A DNA stretch of 32,443 bases from NCBI GenBank assembly GCA_945883805.1, contig CAMCYE010000031.1, positions 1-32,443 on the forward strand, read 5' to 3'. Position 1 is the first letter of the stretch, and every line of letters starts with the position of its first letter. This document shows, in pieces, positions 8,517-15,741 of the stretch. This DNA comes from Victivallis vadensis. GTDB taxonomy: Bacteria; Verrucomicrobiota; Lentisphaeria; Victivallales; GWF2-50-93. The notes beneath the pieces are model-generated. The model worked only from the letters and a program-made list of their open reading frames with translations. It was not told the origin of the DNA and did not search any database. The position numbers and the translations under genes are program-made.

Positions 8517-9392
8517 CTATTCCTTTATTAATTTTTCCGCGTTAACGTGATAAATTTTATTCAACACCTTGATACTCAAACCCAGACCATTGATAAAATC
8601 CTGGTGTATATTGTCAAAATAGTCACGGGCAAAAAGAATACGATCCTGGAATTCGGTCATGAATTTTTTCGCAAATCCCGGATCCCTCTGTAACGACATG
8701 CAACCGGAACCGGCTGATATGTCGCAGTAAAGATTTTTATACTTACGCATCAATTCCGGAATTCTACCGCCTTCGACAACCTTGGTGTCCGCCGGCGGAT
8801 AAATGTGCGTCTTCCATAATTCATCATTCGAAATATGTATCCAGAATCCCGGTGCATGCCCGAGAAAAGCCGTATCCGGACAAGATTGAAGAACCCGTTC
8901 TATTGTGTCAATCGTGCCGCCCCACCATTCATCCCATGGGTCGGTATTCTTCACTTGAGCAGTATATTGCAGATGAAACGTAACCGGCATTTCAAGTTCA
9001 CCGGCCAAACGGAACAGACGCAGCGCGTCCGGACTGTCATACATCATCCGGCATTTTAATTCGCCACAAACTCTCGCCCCATATATGGCGTGGGCGGCCT
9101 TCAGCCTGGCGCAGGCGTCAGGCAGCCGCGGATCAGGACAGTAACCGAGGACAAAACGTTCAGGAGCCCTTTCCTTATAGGAAATACACCGGGTAAAGGG
9201 AATGGGTCCGGTATTGGAACCCAGCAATGGGGCGGGAACCGCATTTTTGTAACTATTATTGTATTCGTGTTCCGGGCATTCCCAGTTCAGCAGCCAGGTT
9301 TTTTCGATTCCATACCGATCCATATTGGCAAGGAACTTGTTCAAATCATGCCCATGCCAGTCAGGATGGTTGTGTGCGTCAATGATTTTCAT
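8517..9392 (-). CDS. Amidohydrolase family protein (TIM-barrel metal hydrolase)
   Basis: 291 residues. MKIIDAHNHPDWHG opens with the HxH metal-binding pair (His7, His9) of the amidohydrolase-2 type. Further expected ligands are His140 (VTFHLQY), His179 (FLGHAPGFW) and Asp257 (LFARDYFD). Members hydrolyse lactones, C-N bonds or decarboxylate small acids. Next to sugar dehydrogenases they often act as lactonases or on the keto product, but no substrate can be assigned here. It is the first structural gene of the cluster. AAAGGGAG lies about 8 nt before the ATG, and a REP-like hairpin lies just upstream. The next gene follows after 5 bp. Confidence 0.85.
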   Translation of the reverse strand: MKIIDAHNHPDWHGHDLNKFLANMDRYGIEKTWLLNWECPEHEYNNSYKNAVPAPLLGSNTGPIPFTRCISYKERAPERFVLGYCPDPRLPDACARLKAAHAIYGARVCGELKCRMMYDSPDALRLFRLAGELEMPVTFHLQYTAQVKNTDPWDEWWGGTIDTIERVLQSCPDTAFLGHAPGFWIHISNDELWKTHIYPPADTKVVEGGRIPELMRKYKNLYCDISAGSGCMSLQRDPGFAKKFMTEFQDRILFARDYFDNIHQDFINGLGLSIKVLNKIYHVNAEKLIKE

Positions 9393-9416
9393 GCTTTTTC
9401 TCCCTTTATTAATTAG

Positions 9417-9431
9417 GCGGCTGGAAGCCGC
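9417..9431. repeat. Short REP-like hairpin in the regulator-operon gap
   Basis: GCGGCT-GGA-AGCCGC, a 6-bp stem with a 3-nt loop, lies 25 bp upstream of the amidohydrolase start. The same loop type (GGA/TCC) occurs in the longer hairpin at 6178-6216. The rest of the 301-bp gap (9393-9693) holds degenerate CAGAGACACAAAG / CAGAGGCACAAAG repeats near 9450-9510 and AT-rich DNA. I found no convincing promoter or ORF in it. Confidence 0.55.
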
Positions 9432-9693
9432 AACTTTTTAAAATAGTTACAGAGACACAAAGGCATCCGTCTTCGTCAAGGCACTTCGCCGGGACAGGCA
9501 GAGGCACAAAGTTTTTGAAAAATGCAAAATAAAAAAAGAACAGCCCTTGCAGGCTTAACTACGAACAAATGCTAAATCTTTTCTTAATTCGTTTGTACTT
9601 CACTCCAGTTGTGTCTTTTTCTTTAAAACTCGGGCACTTGGCCACTCGGAATCTTTTCAAAACTTTGAAATTCCCATGCAATTAAATTACAGA

Positions 9694-10812
9694 TTAATTA
9701 TTTTTTACCTTTATAAACTGCTTTGCAGAAAGGAACACCGCCATGGCCGCAGTTCCGGCGACAAGCTCTTCGAGGCCTGAAGGGAGAACGGCGATTTCAA
9801 GCGGAACCCCATTTTTCGGCTTATAATATTCAAGCGTCTTCCTGTACAGATTATTATCCGGAACCATCAGATATATTATCTCAGGGCGGTACAGCTCCAC
9901 GACATACTCGCAGGCCCTGGCCAGGTATTTGCCTGTTTTCACGGCAATCTTTTCCACAACCGGATTCTCCCGTATGAAGGACTCGTACAGATCCGGCAAC
10001 TCATCACGGATTCCCTTGAGATCATACTCCCGCTTTATCTGCTCCAGCAGGGCCTTGTCGGTCACATAATTCTCCAGGCATCCGCTTTTACCACAGTAGC
10101 ATGTCGGCCCGTTTTCATCAACCGTCAAGTGGGCAAGCCTGAATTCATGTTCAAACGGCGAAGACAAAGCCTTGCCATCTTTCAATACACCCAGCTCAAT
10201 GACATTCCCCGGATGGATGACAGCCAAGTTACGCTTGCCAGAAATAGCGCCGATCTGATAAGCGCGGGAATTTATGAGATTGTCGCGGTAAACCCTGACC
10301 CCGGTCTGACGCCCTATCACATCACTGAGCCCAGAATAGACATCGTATGACGCCATGGGGGGCTGTAGCCAGCGTGATACTGAAAGCCCGACGGCAGCAA
10401 GAGTCCTGCCCTTGAAAAGAGCCGTGGCTTTTCCAATCTCGCCCAGGATTTCATTGAAAACTGTAAGCTTGCTACTTTCCGTACTGCAGTTCAGCTCTCC
10501 GGTATAAAGTTCTTTATTATTGATATCGTCAATGCGGCACACAATTAAATTATCCCGCGTGATTGAAATGCCTGCAAACATGAGTTTGTCGGTATTAGGC
10601 AGATAAATAAAACCGGGACGGCCTTTCCCGGAGGACGGCTCCAGCTCTTTTCTTATCATCTCCGAGCGACACAGCTCTTCCAGGTAAATTCCCGCAGTAC
10701 GGATATCCAAATCAGCCAAGCGGGCGGCCTCCCCACGGGAAACCCCGGAGGAATTCAATATGAGCCCCTTAAGTTCCGCCAGTTTCCGCGATTTTTTCAA
10801 TTTGTCAGGCAT
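9694..10812 (-). CDS. ROK-family transcriptional regulator (NagC/XylR-like)
   Basis: 372 residues. The N-terminal winged helix-turn-helix spans roughly residues 8-60 (KLAELKGLILNSSGVSRGEA, then RTAGIYLEEL), followed by a sugar-kinase-like ROK domain. The ROK zinc motif is present as CYCGKSGCLE (238-247), with His228 in the preceding AHLTVDENG segment. The early glycine-rich ATP loop of true ROK kinases is not evident (LMFAGISITRDN instead), which fits a repressor that senses a sugar without phosphorylating it. It is divergent from nothing and lies directly upstream of the amidohydrolase-aminotransferase-oxidoreductase genes on the same strand, so it probably controls them. A TATACA inverted repeat lies in its own promoter. 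No good ribosome site precedes the ATG at 10812. Confidence 0.88.
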   Translation of the reverse strand: MPDKLKKSRKLAELKGLILNSSGVSRGEAARLADLDIRTAGIYLEELCRSEMIRKELEPSSGKGRPGFIYLPNTDKLMFAGISITRDNLIVCRIDDINNKELYTGELNCSTESSKLTVFNEILGEIGKATALFKGRTLAAVGLSVSRWLQPPMASYDVYSGLSDVIGRQTGVRVYRDNLINSRAYQIGAISGKRNLAVIHPGNVIELGVLKDGKALSSPFEHEFRLAHLTVDENGPTCYCGKSGCLENYVTDKALLEQIKREYDLKGIRDELPDLYESFIRENPVVEKIAVKTGKYLARACEYVVELYRPEIIYLMVPDNNLYRKTLEYYKPKNGVPLEIAVLPSGLEELVAGTAAMAVFLSAKQFIKVKNN

Positions 10813-10814
10813 TT

Positions 10815-10878
10815 ATATACATTTCATTTAGCGTCATTTTGTATATTAATATTATACCTATATTTCACAAAAAGGCAA
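10815..10878 (-). promoter_or_regulatory. Candidate promoter and operator of the ROK regulator gene
   Basis: On the minus strand, TTGCCT (10873-10878) and TATAAT (10851-10856) are separated by 16 bp, a reasonable sigma-70-type promoter. Between this -10 and the start codon, ATATACA and TGTATAT (10815-10821 and 10840-10846) form a 7-bp inverted repeat with an 18-bp spacer. That is a plausible operator for autoregulation. Function is inferred; the motif is only seen once in the window. Confidence 0.5.
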
Positions 10879-10922
10879 TAGCAAATGAAATTTTCAAGAA
10901 AAATCAAATAATGGGGAGGTAA

Positions 10923-10944
10923 TTGCAAAACTCGCGTTTTGCAA
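10923..10944. repeat. 9-bp stem hairpin
   Basis: TTGCAAAAC-TCGC-GTTTTGCAA, a perfect 9-bp stem with a 4-nt loop. It marks the start of a repeat-rich stretch between the ROK regulator and the accessory island. Part of the sequence (TTGCAAAA) recurs in the terminal arms of the repeat at 14857-14989. Confidence 0.7.
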
Positions 10945-10947
10945 GAA

Positions 10948-11030
10948 GTCAGGAGACAGAAGACAGAATTCAGAATTAAATTTGGACTCAAATCTGGATT
11001 TATTCTGACTCCTGACTCCTGAATTCTGAC
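10948..11030. repeat. Imperfect inverted repeat of GTCAGGAG/CAGAATTC units
   Basis: The left arm carries GTCAGGAG, CAGAAGACAG and AATTCAGAAT. The right arm carries ATTCTGACTCCTGACTCC and TGAATTCTGAC, roughly its reverse complement. Such GTCAGGAGTCAGAATTC-type repeats occur between genes in many bacteria. It directly adjoins the decayed ORF that follows, whose open frame starts inside the right arm. Confidence 0.6.
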
Positions 11031-11487
11031 TACTTTTGAAATTGGCTCAGGGAGCTGCCTTTCCAATATTAAAGCAAGACAGATTGTCAAGGATGTTTAC
11101 AATGAGTATCAAGAGGTGTTTAAACTAGATTTGATTCTTTTTGGTTCCGACGAGATTCAATTCGAGGATGGTGACACATCTTTCGCCCATTGCCCGTTAT
11201 GCAAGGGGAAAGAACCGGCAAAACTGTTCGGAAATTATATCTTGACTGGCTCTTGAGTTTGGCACGAAATCCATACACCGCTTGAAGCGATGCGTTTATT
11301 TTTAAGGGATGCGGAAAGACTCGGTATTCCGAAGGCGCTCCATACCACCTGGGCGGTACCCAATCAAGAGAAACTGCCGATAGAAAGCATGGTCTGGGCC
11401 GGGGTATATCATTGGCTTGGTGAAAAGGCCGATGCATTGCCTGTCAGGGAATTAGCCACGAACTTCTGCGGGAATTTCTGGAAATGA
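11023..11487 (+). pseudogene. Decayed ORF with in-frame TGA; family not recognised
   Basis: One reading frame is open on both sides of a single TGA (11254-11256). The first part is 77 codons from 11023, and the second is 76 codons ending at TGA 11485-11487. The first part includes ARQIVKDVYNEYQEVFKLDL and a CPLC pair; the second includes HTPLEAMRLFLRDAERLGIP and ESMVWAGVYHWLGEKAD. The residue composition is protein-like on both sides. No start codon exists in the first part, whose beginning lies in the neighbouring repeat, so the gene is 5'-truncated as well as interrupted. The ATG at 11290 gives only a 65-residue remnant. I do not recognise the family. Confidence 0.45.
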
Positions 11488-11538
11488 CGATTAGAGAGTT
11501 AAAAAAGATCCATCTTAAATCAAGAATATTTTGACAGG

Positions 11539-11595
11539 ATAATGATAAATATATTTGACAAAATAGTATATAAGGGCAATGTTGGTTATCATTAT
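11539..11595. promoter_or_regulatory. Candidate operator half-sites upstream of hipB
   Basis: ATAATGATAA (11539-11548) and TTATCATTAT (11586-11595) form a perfect 10-bp inverted repeat with a 37-bp spacer. The second arm ends about 10 bp before the hipB ribosome site. Two TTGACA boxes (11531-11536 and 11555-11560) lie 24 bp apart in the same region, but no well-spaced -10 partner is evident. HipB-type antitoxins repress their own operons by binding paired palindromes, so this is a plausible site by position only. Confidence 0.35.
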
Positions 11596-11615
11596 TTATT
11601 TAAATGGAGGTTGAA

Positions 11616-11936
11616 ATGGGGCAGAAGAAAAACGCTCTTTTTCCCAAGACCATATCGGTGCTTGAAACGTTGGGAGGAAATATCAGGCTGGCTCGGCTAC
11701 GGCGGAATATCTCCTCGTCCCTTCAAGCGGAGCGTGCCGGGATCAGCCGTCCGACATTGACTATGATCGAGAAAGGTTCGCCTTCGGTATCGCTGGGAAG
11801 TTATGTACAGGTTCTGGTGGCTTTGGGATTGGAGAAAGACCTTTTAAAAATCGCCGCTGATGATGAACTTGGACGGAAGCTTCAGGATCTGAATTTACCT
11901 GTTCGGCAACGGGCGCCAAAAAAAGGTAAATCATGA
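11616..11936 (+). CDS. hipB: HipB-like XRE-family antitoxin
   Basis: 106 residues from the ATG at 11616, chosen because GGAGG lies 5 nt upstream; the ATG at 11604 overlaps that site. The helix-turn-helix spans about residues 20-75: GGNIRLARLRRNISSSL, then AERAGISRPTLTMIEKG, typical of the Cro/C1 fold. A short basic tail (RQRAPKKGKS) follows. The gene overlaps hipA by 4 nt (ATGA), the coupling usual for antitoxin-toxin pairs. By family it binds and neutralises HipA and represses the operon. This is an intact gene in an otherwise partly decayed island. Confidence 0.88.
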   Translation: MGQKKNALFPKTISVLETLGGNIRLARLRRNISSSLQAERAGISRPTLTMIEKGSPSVSLGSYVQVLVALGLEKDLLKIAADDELGRKLQDLNLPVRQRAPKKGKS

Positions 11937-13189
11937 GCAATGTATTAAAAACCATTTACGTTTATGCCCATTGGTTGGAGTGGAAAGAACCGGTTTTGAT
12001 GGGATTCTTAAATGCGCAGTCAATACGGGGCAAGGAGATTTTTTCCTTTGAGTTTGCTCCCGACTGGCTAAAATCGGGATCAGCGCGAATGCTGGATCCG
12101 GATCTGCAATTCTATTCCGGCAGGCAATATGCCGATTCCGCCAAAAGAAATTTTGGCATTTTCCTTGATTCATGTCCTGACCGTTGGGGGCGTCAGCTTT
12201 TACGGCGGCGCGAAGCGATCAGGGCACGGCATGAAAAACGAACAGTTCGGCAATTGACGGAATCCGATTATCTCTTGGAAGTTCATGATAAGACCAGGAT
12301 GGGGGCGCTTAGGTTCAAGCTGGATGAGTCTGGAGACTTTGTCAATAATGATTCGGAGCTGCCTGCACCGCCATGGACTTCCTTGCGCGAATTGGAGGCG
12401 GCCTGTCGTCATTATGAGGAGGAATCCCCGTCAGATGATGAACACGGAAAATGGATTGCCATGCTGCTGGCACCCGGTTCATCGCTGGGCGGTGCCCGCC
12501 CCAAGGCAAATGTCATGGATAATGACGGCAATCTATGGATCGCGAAATTTCCAAGCCGTACGGATTCCGCCAATACGGGTGCCTGGGAAATGGTAGCCCA
12601 TGAACTGGCAAAACTGGCTGGGCTGAAAACTCCAGAATGCCGAATTGAAAAATTCTCCAGGCATGGCAATACATTTTTGACTAGACGCTTTGATCGTGAA
12701 TCCGGCAAACGCATACATTTTGCCTCTGCGATTACGCTATTGGGGCGGACTGACGGCGACAATCATGCGTCGGGATGCAGTTATCTGGATCTGGCGCAAT
12801 TCATCATGAAATACGGGGCCAATCCCAAAGAAGATTTGGAAGAACTTTGGAGACGCATAGTCTTCAGCATAGCCATATCCAATACCGACGATCATCTGCG
12901 CAACCACGGTTTTCTTCTGACATCGCAGGGATGGATTCTCTCACCGGTATTTGACCTTAATCCCATGCCCCATGGCACCGGACTTACACTGAATATTTCC
13001 ATGGAAGATAATTCTCTTGATTTTGAACTGGCATTGTCAGTAGCTCCTCAATTCCGAGTAAAAATATCGGCGGCTCAAGAGATTGTCAGAACAGTTAAAA
13101 AAGCTGTCAGTTATTGGCAGAAGACTGCGTTAAAATTGAAAATCCCCCGGCGAGAGATTGAGAACATGACGCAAGCTTTCCATGTTTAG
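11933..13189 (+). CDS. hipA: HipA-like Ser/Thr kinase toxin
   Basis: 418 residues with the HipA fold. The N-terminal subdomain is followed by the glycine/serine-rich loop GSSLGGARPK (182-191), the presumed ATP-binding Lys205 (WIAKF), the catalytic segment ISNTDDHLRNHGFL (315-328) and the metal-binding FDLNP (340-344). All key positions expected of an active kinase are present. E. coli HipA phosphorylates glutamyl-tRNA synthetase and halts translation; other HipA kinases have different tRNA-synthetase targets, and the target here is unknown. It begins inside the hipB stop codon. A short gap of repetitive CTTCGTG-type sequence follows (about 13210-13245). Confidence 0.92.
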   Translation: MSNVLKTIYVYAHWLEWKEPVLMGFLNAQSIRGKEIFSFEFAPDWLKSGSARMLDPDLQFYSGRQYADSAKRNFGIFLDSCPDRWGRQLLRRREAIRARHEKRTVRQLTESDYLLEVHDKTRMGALRFKLDESGDFVNNDSELPAPPWTSLRELEAACRHYEEESPSDDEHGKWIAMLLAPGSSLGGARPKANVMDNDGNLWIAKFPSRTDSANTGAWEMVAHELAKLAGLKTPECRIEKFSRHGNTFLTRRFDRESGKRIHFASAITLLGRTDGDNHASGCSYLDLAQFIMKYGANPKEDLEELWRRIVFSIAISNTDDHLRNHGFLLTSQGWILSPVFDLNPMPHGTGLTLNISMEDNSLDFELALSVAPQFRVKISAAQEIVRTVKKAVSYWQKTALKLKIPRREIENMTQAFHV

Positions 13190-13254
13190 AAGTCCCCTGA
13201 AAAACTATATCTTCGTGCTCTTCGCGTCCTTCGTGGTAGAAGAGGCGATTTGAT

Positions 13255-13377
13255 TTATGTGGAAATGAATTGTCTTGGAGAAAGTATTTTTATGCCTTTG
13301 TACGAACCAACTGAAAGCAGGTGCGAATCGCCGCTGATTATAACATTAGTATCAAGGACAATCCGAAGTCTTTTCAT
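13255..13377 (-). pseudogene. PIN-domain (VapC-like) toxin with internal deletion
   Basis: A 40-residue ORF. It starts MKRLRIVLDTNVIISG, the first strand and first catalytic Asp of a PIN domain. It passes directly into GDSHLLSVGSYKGIKILSP, the last part of a PIN domain containing its final acidic residue. The middle of the domain, about 80-90 residues with the second and third acidic residues, is missing. The frame is kept across the deletion. The ATG overlaps the stop codon of the upstream antitoxin gene by 4 nt (ATGA), the expected toxin position. It cannot be an active nuclease by family knowledge. Whether the peptide is still made is unknown. Confidence 0.7.
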
Positions 13378-13625
13378 TGCCGCGACTTCTTTTCGGTTCT
13401 TAACTGGGATATTTCGTAAGCGATGTCATCCTCTGAGAGATTCCTTGCGGAAGCAATGGATTCACCATAAGAAAAAATCCCTTCCCATCTCCGTCTTCGA
13501 TCGATATATGCTCTTGCCGCTTCACGGAGAAGTTCCGAGCGCGTCCTGTGTTCCCGTTTCGCAACCACGTCAATCTCCGACAGGAGATTTTTCTGGAATG
13601 AAATATTTACTGTTGCCGTATTCAT
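13374..13625 (-). CDS. Ribbon-helix-helix (CopG-type) antitoxin
   Basis: 83 residues. MNTATVNISFQKNLLSEID forms the DNA-binding ribbon. Helices follow: AKREHRTRSELLREAARAYI (residues 22-41 or so), then RRRRWEGIFSYGE and a charged C-terminal toxin-binding tail. The gene appears intact and is preceded by AAGGAG and a promoter-like sequence. Its toxin partner overlaps by 4 nt but is internally deleted. The antitoxin is therefore an orphan regulator unless it acts on another toxin, such as the intact PIN toxin at 15294-15725. Confidence 0.82.
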   Translation of the reverse strand: MNTATVNISFQKNLLSEIDVVAKREHRTRSELLREAARAYIDRRRRWEGIFSYGESIASARNLSEDDIAYEISQLRTEKKSRQ

Positions 13626-13635
13626 CTGTTTTGGA

Positions 13636-13676
13636 CTCCTTCTGCATTAATATATAAAAACTTTGTATAGCGTCAA
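13636..13676 (-). promoter_or_regulatory. Candidate promoter of the RHH antitoxin gene
   Basis: On the minus strand TTGACG (13671-13676) and TATATT (13649-13654) have a 16-bp spacer, followed by AAGGAG (13636-13641) 10 nt before the ATG. The spacer contains TATACAAAG...TTTTTATA, weakly palindromic and possibly bound by the antitoxin itself. The predicted transcript would start very close to the ribosome site. Confidence 0.4.
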
Positions 13677-13720
13677 GAAATTATTCAAAAAATAAATCTT
13701 AATATAATGATTACAATACA

Positions 13721-14862
13721 ATGTCTGATTCCCATAATTTCCCGCCTCTGGGATTGACCTATTTCTGGTGCTTGAACGACTACTGCGACGATTCTGCGAT
13801 TGACAGGCAGATCGAAGAATTCAGCCGGGCGCAGATTGGAACGGTATGCCTGCATCCGCGCGACGGATTGCTGCTGCCATACGGTAGCAGTGACTGGTTT
13901 GATTTTATTCGTCTGACGGCCTTGAAGCTGGCTGCGAAGGGGATCGGGATTTGGCTGTACGACGAGGATCCGTTCCCGAGCGGGAACGCCGGAGGAAGAA
14001 TCATACTTGATCATCCTGAACTCATCGCACACAAAATTGAAATGTACCGGGCGACTCAAATCGCTCCTGTGGCAATTCTATGGCCGATCAAGTCGTTTCA
14101 TCTCCTGAATAAATTCTGGCAGGCGGAACCCGGCGGGTTGCGGGGAGAGTTGACGGAGCTTGTACTGGCATGTCTGGAGGCGCATGTAGGCATCCAGATG
14201 CTGGATGAAGTTGATTTCCAGAACGCCAAAATGAAAAACGGCATGCTGAAAATAGGTAATGCCAGTTATTCCCATGTCATCGTTCCCGGTTCGACGGTAT
14301 GGAGCAAGACAACTTGGGATTTGCTGGAAAAATACGCCGGTTCAACAATGTGTGACTGCGATGTTCGCAATCCTACCAAGACGAAACTGCCGTTGGAGTT
14401 CACGGCTTTAGCGTGTTCTTCCGGCAGTTTCAAAGAAGGTCTTAAGGTTTATCAGTATGGAGCAAGACCAAGGTATCTTGAAAGCAATGCCAAATTGCAT
14501 GTGAAGAGCACGGCAGCCGCCCCAGTCATCCGACGGGGTGCAAGTGCGGGGGGCTACAATAAATCCACCTCTGTTGCCGCGTTCCTATCTCAAAGATTCC
14601 AACCCGGCATATAATTGAAATTAAACAGAACTCATTCCCCGCGTTCAAGGAGTTGACAAAAGCCACTATTAAAAATGACCTGCCGAAACTGATGGATGTA
14701 AAATCCACAGGTTCGACAGACATCCGCATTACCGGCTGGACTAAAAATGGAGACAAATTCTACTTGCTCTGTTATCTCGGAAAAGGAATTATAGAAGCGG
14801 AAGCGGCCAACAAAAATTATGCGTTGTCAGGTCAAAGGATAACAGTAATTACAGGGAGCTGA
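13721..14862 (+). pseudogene. Decayed large glycosidase (internal deletion plus frameshift)
   Basis: The first frame (13721-14614, 297 residues) joins two distant parts of a large glycosidase. Residues 1-110 (LTYFWCLND, CLHPRDGLLLPYG, WLYDEDPFPSGNAGGR) look like the N-terminal catalytic region. From about residue 114 (APVAILWPIKS, then LLDEVDFQNAK) the sequence resembles a segment normally several hundred residues later. The frame then degenerates. A second frame (about 14563-14862) carries DIRITGWTKNGDKFYLLCY, similar to a C-terminal sugar-binding domain of the same kind of enzyme. There is no ribosome site at the first ATG. The affiliation (GH106- or GH2-related enzymes) is my pattern recognition and is uncertain; the mosaic structure is seen directly. 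Confidence 0.6.
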
Positions 14863-14989
14863 TTGCAAAAGTGCCCAAAAAACGTTTTCCAGGAATTTCA
14901 CTTTTTGATCCGACTAGGCGGATTAGTATGTCTTGGCATTCAAAGTGTTACGCACGCTAAAGCGTGTACTCCAAATTTTGCAATCAGCT
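14857..14989. repeat. 133-bp element with 14-bp terminal inverted repeats
   Basis: AGCTGATTGCAAAA (14857-14870) and TTTTGCAATCAGCT (14976-14989) are perfect inverted repeats. Inside are ATCCG-N6-CGGAT and a REP-like hairpin CACGCT-AA-AGCGTG (14953-14966) with GGAGT at its foot on the minus strand. It has the build of a small non-autonomous insertion or a REP cluster. It overlaps the last codons of the decayed glycosidase. No coding sequence is visible in it. Confidence 0.65.
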
Positions 14990-15020
14990 TAAAAAGAGGC
15001 AATCTTGAAATTGGCTCAAC

Positions 15021-15060
15021 TTGATTTTCCAATTCCTGCAGGTATATTAAACTTCAAGTT
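15021..15060 (+). promoter_or_regulatory. Candidate promoter and operator of the Phd-like/PIN module
   Basis: TTGATT (15021-15026) and TATATT (15043-15048) are separated by 16 bp. Directly downstream lies the inverted repeat AACTT-C-AAGTT (15050-15060), followed by another AACTTAAAC. This is a plausible autoregulatory site for the antitoxin. Assigned from spacing and position only. Confidence 0.45.
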
Positions 15061-15082
15061 AAACTTAAACAACAGGTGTTTC

Positions 15083-15325
15083 ATGGAGACATTGACAATG
15101 CTGGATCTCAGGAACAACGCGGCTAAAATAATAAAAAGGGCTGTGGCCGGTGAAAGAATGATCCTCTCATACAGGGGGAAACCGGTTCTCCGGATCGAAC
15201 CCATCTCCACAAGGGATGACAAGACTTTCGCCAGCGATCCTTTCTACAAAATTACCGGAATCGCATCAAAAGACAAAAACGGAGCTCTCTCAAATGAGGA
15301 AATCGATCACATCGTCTACCGCTAG
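15083..15325 (+). CDS. Phd/YefM-like antitoxin
   Basis: 80 residues from the ATG at 15083, preceded by CAGGTG; the longer frame from 15005 has no convincing start. The pattern LDLRNNAAKIIKRAVAGERM, then ILSYRGKPVLRIEPI, is the Phd/YefM N-terminal DNA-binding fold, with 'R.G.PVA.I.P' as the family hallmark. The disordered C-terminal tail (from about residue 45) would wrap the toxin. It overlaps the PIN toxin gene by 32 nt. By family it neutralises the toxin and represses the pair. Confidence 0.82.
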   Translation: METLTMLDLRNNAAKIIKRAVAGERMILSYRGKPVLRIEPISTRDDKTFASDPFYKITGIASKDKNGALSNEEIDHIVYR

Positions 15326-15725
15326 GGATGTATTCATAGACACGAGCGGCTTCTATTCATTGCTCGTGGAAAACGACAGCGGACACAAGGCTTCGGCGAA
15401 GCTTCTCGAAGAATCCAGAAAATCCAAATTCACATTCGTCACCACCGACTATATTCTTGACGAAACAGCAACACTTCTCAAGGCACGCGGGCTGGTTCAT
15501 GTCCTCCCGGTATTCTTTGAATCTGTCCTGTCATCTGGCATATGCCGGGTCGAATGGACAGATTCTGACCGCTTTACTGCTGCAAAAAACTATTTCATCC
15601 GACACGACGACAAGGATTATTCCTTCACAGACTGCGTGAGTTTCGTGACAATGTCCGAAATTAAACTCAAGAGGGTTTTGACCAGCGACCGGCATTTCAG
15701 ACAGGCCGGATTCGAACCTATCTGA
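15294..15725 (+). CDS. PIN-domain toxin (VapC-like ribonuclease)
   Basis: 143 residues from the ATG at 15294. The four acidic PIN positions are all visible: Asp16 (FIDTSGF), Glu57 (ILDETAT), Asp113 (FTDCVSF) and Asp132 (LTSDRHF). It should therefore be a competent Mg-dependent ribonuclease; VapC relatives cut tRNA or rRNA. The start overlaps the antitoxin frame by 32 nt, more than the usual 4 nt. The gene converges on a Ser/Thr kinase gene with only 16 bp between stop codons and no clear terminator. Confidence 0.88.
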   Translation: MRKSITSSTARDVFIDTSGFYSLLVENDSGHKASAKLLEESRKSKFTFVTTDYILDETATLLKARGLVHVLPVFFESVLSSGICRVEWTDSDRFTAAKNYFIRHDDKDYSFTDCVSFVTMSEIKLKRVLTSDRHFRQAGFEPI

Positions 15726-15741
15726 AAACAGCTGGAGTCTG

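Noticed and set aside
10824..11090. 88-residue minus-strand ORF upstream of the ROK regulator
   Set aside because: Consists of the promoter region and the inverted repeats at 10923-11030; no protein-like signal.
11254..11256. In-frame TGA as a possible selenocysteine codon
   Set aside because: The gene lacks a 5' end, the site has no recognisable selenoprotein motif, and no SECIS-like hairpin was identified; decay is simpler.
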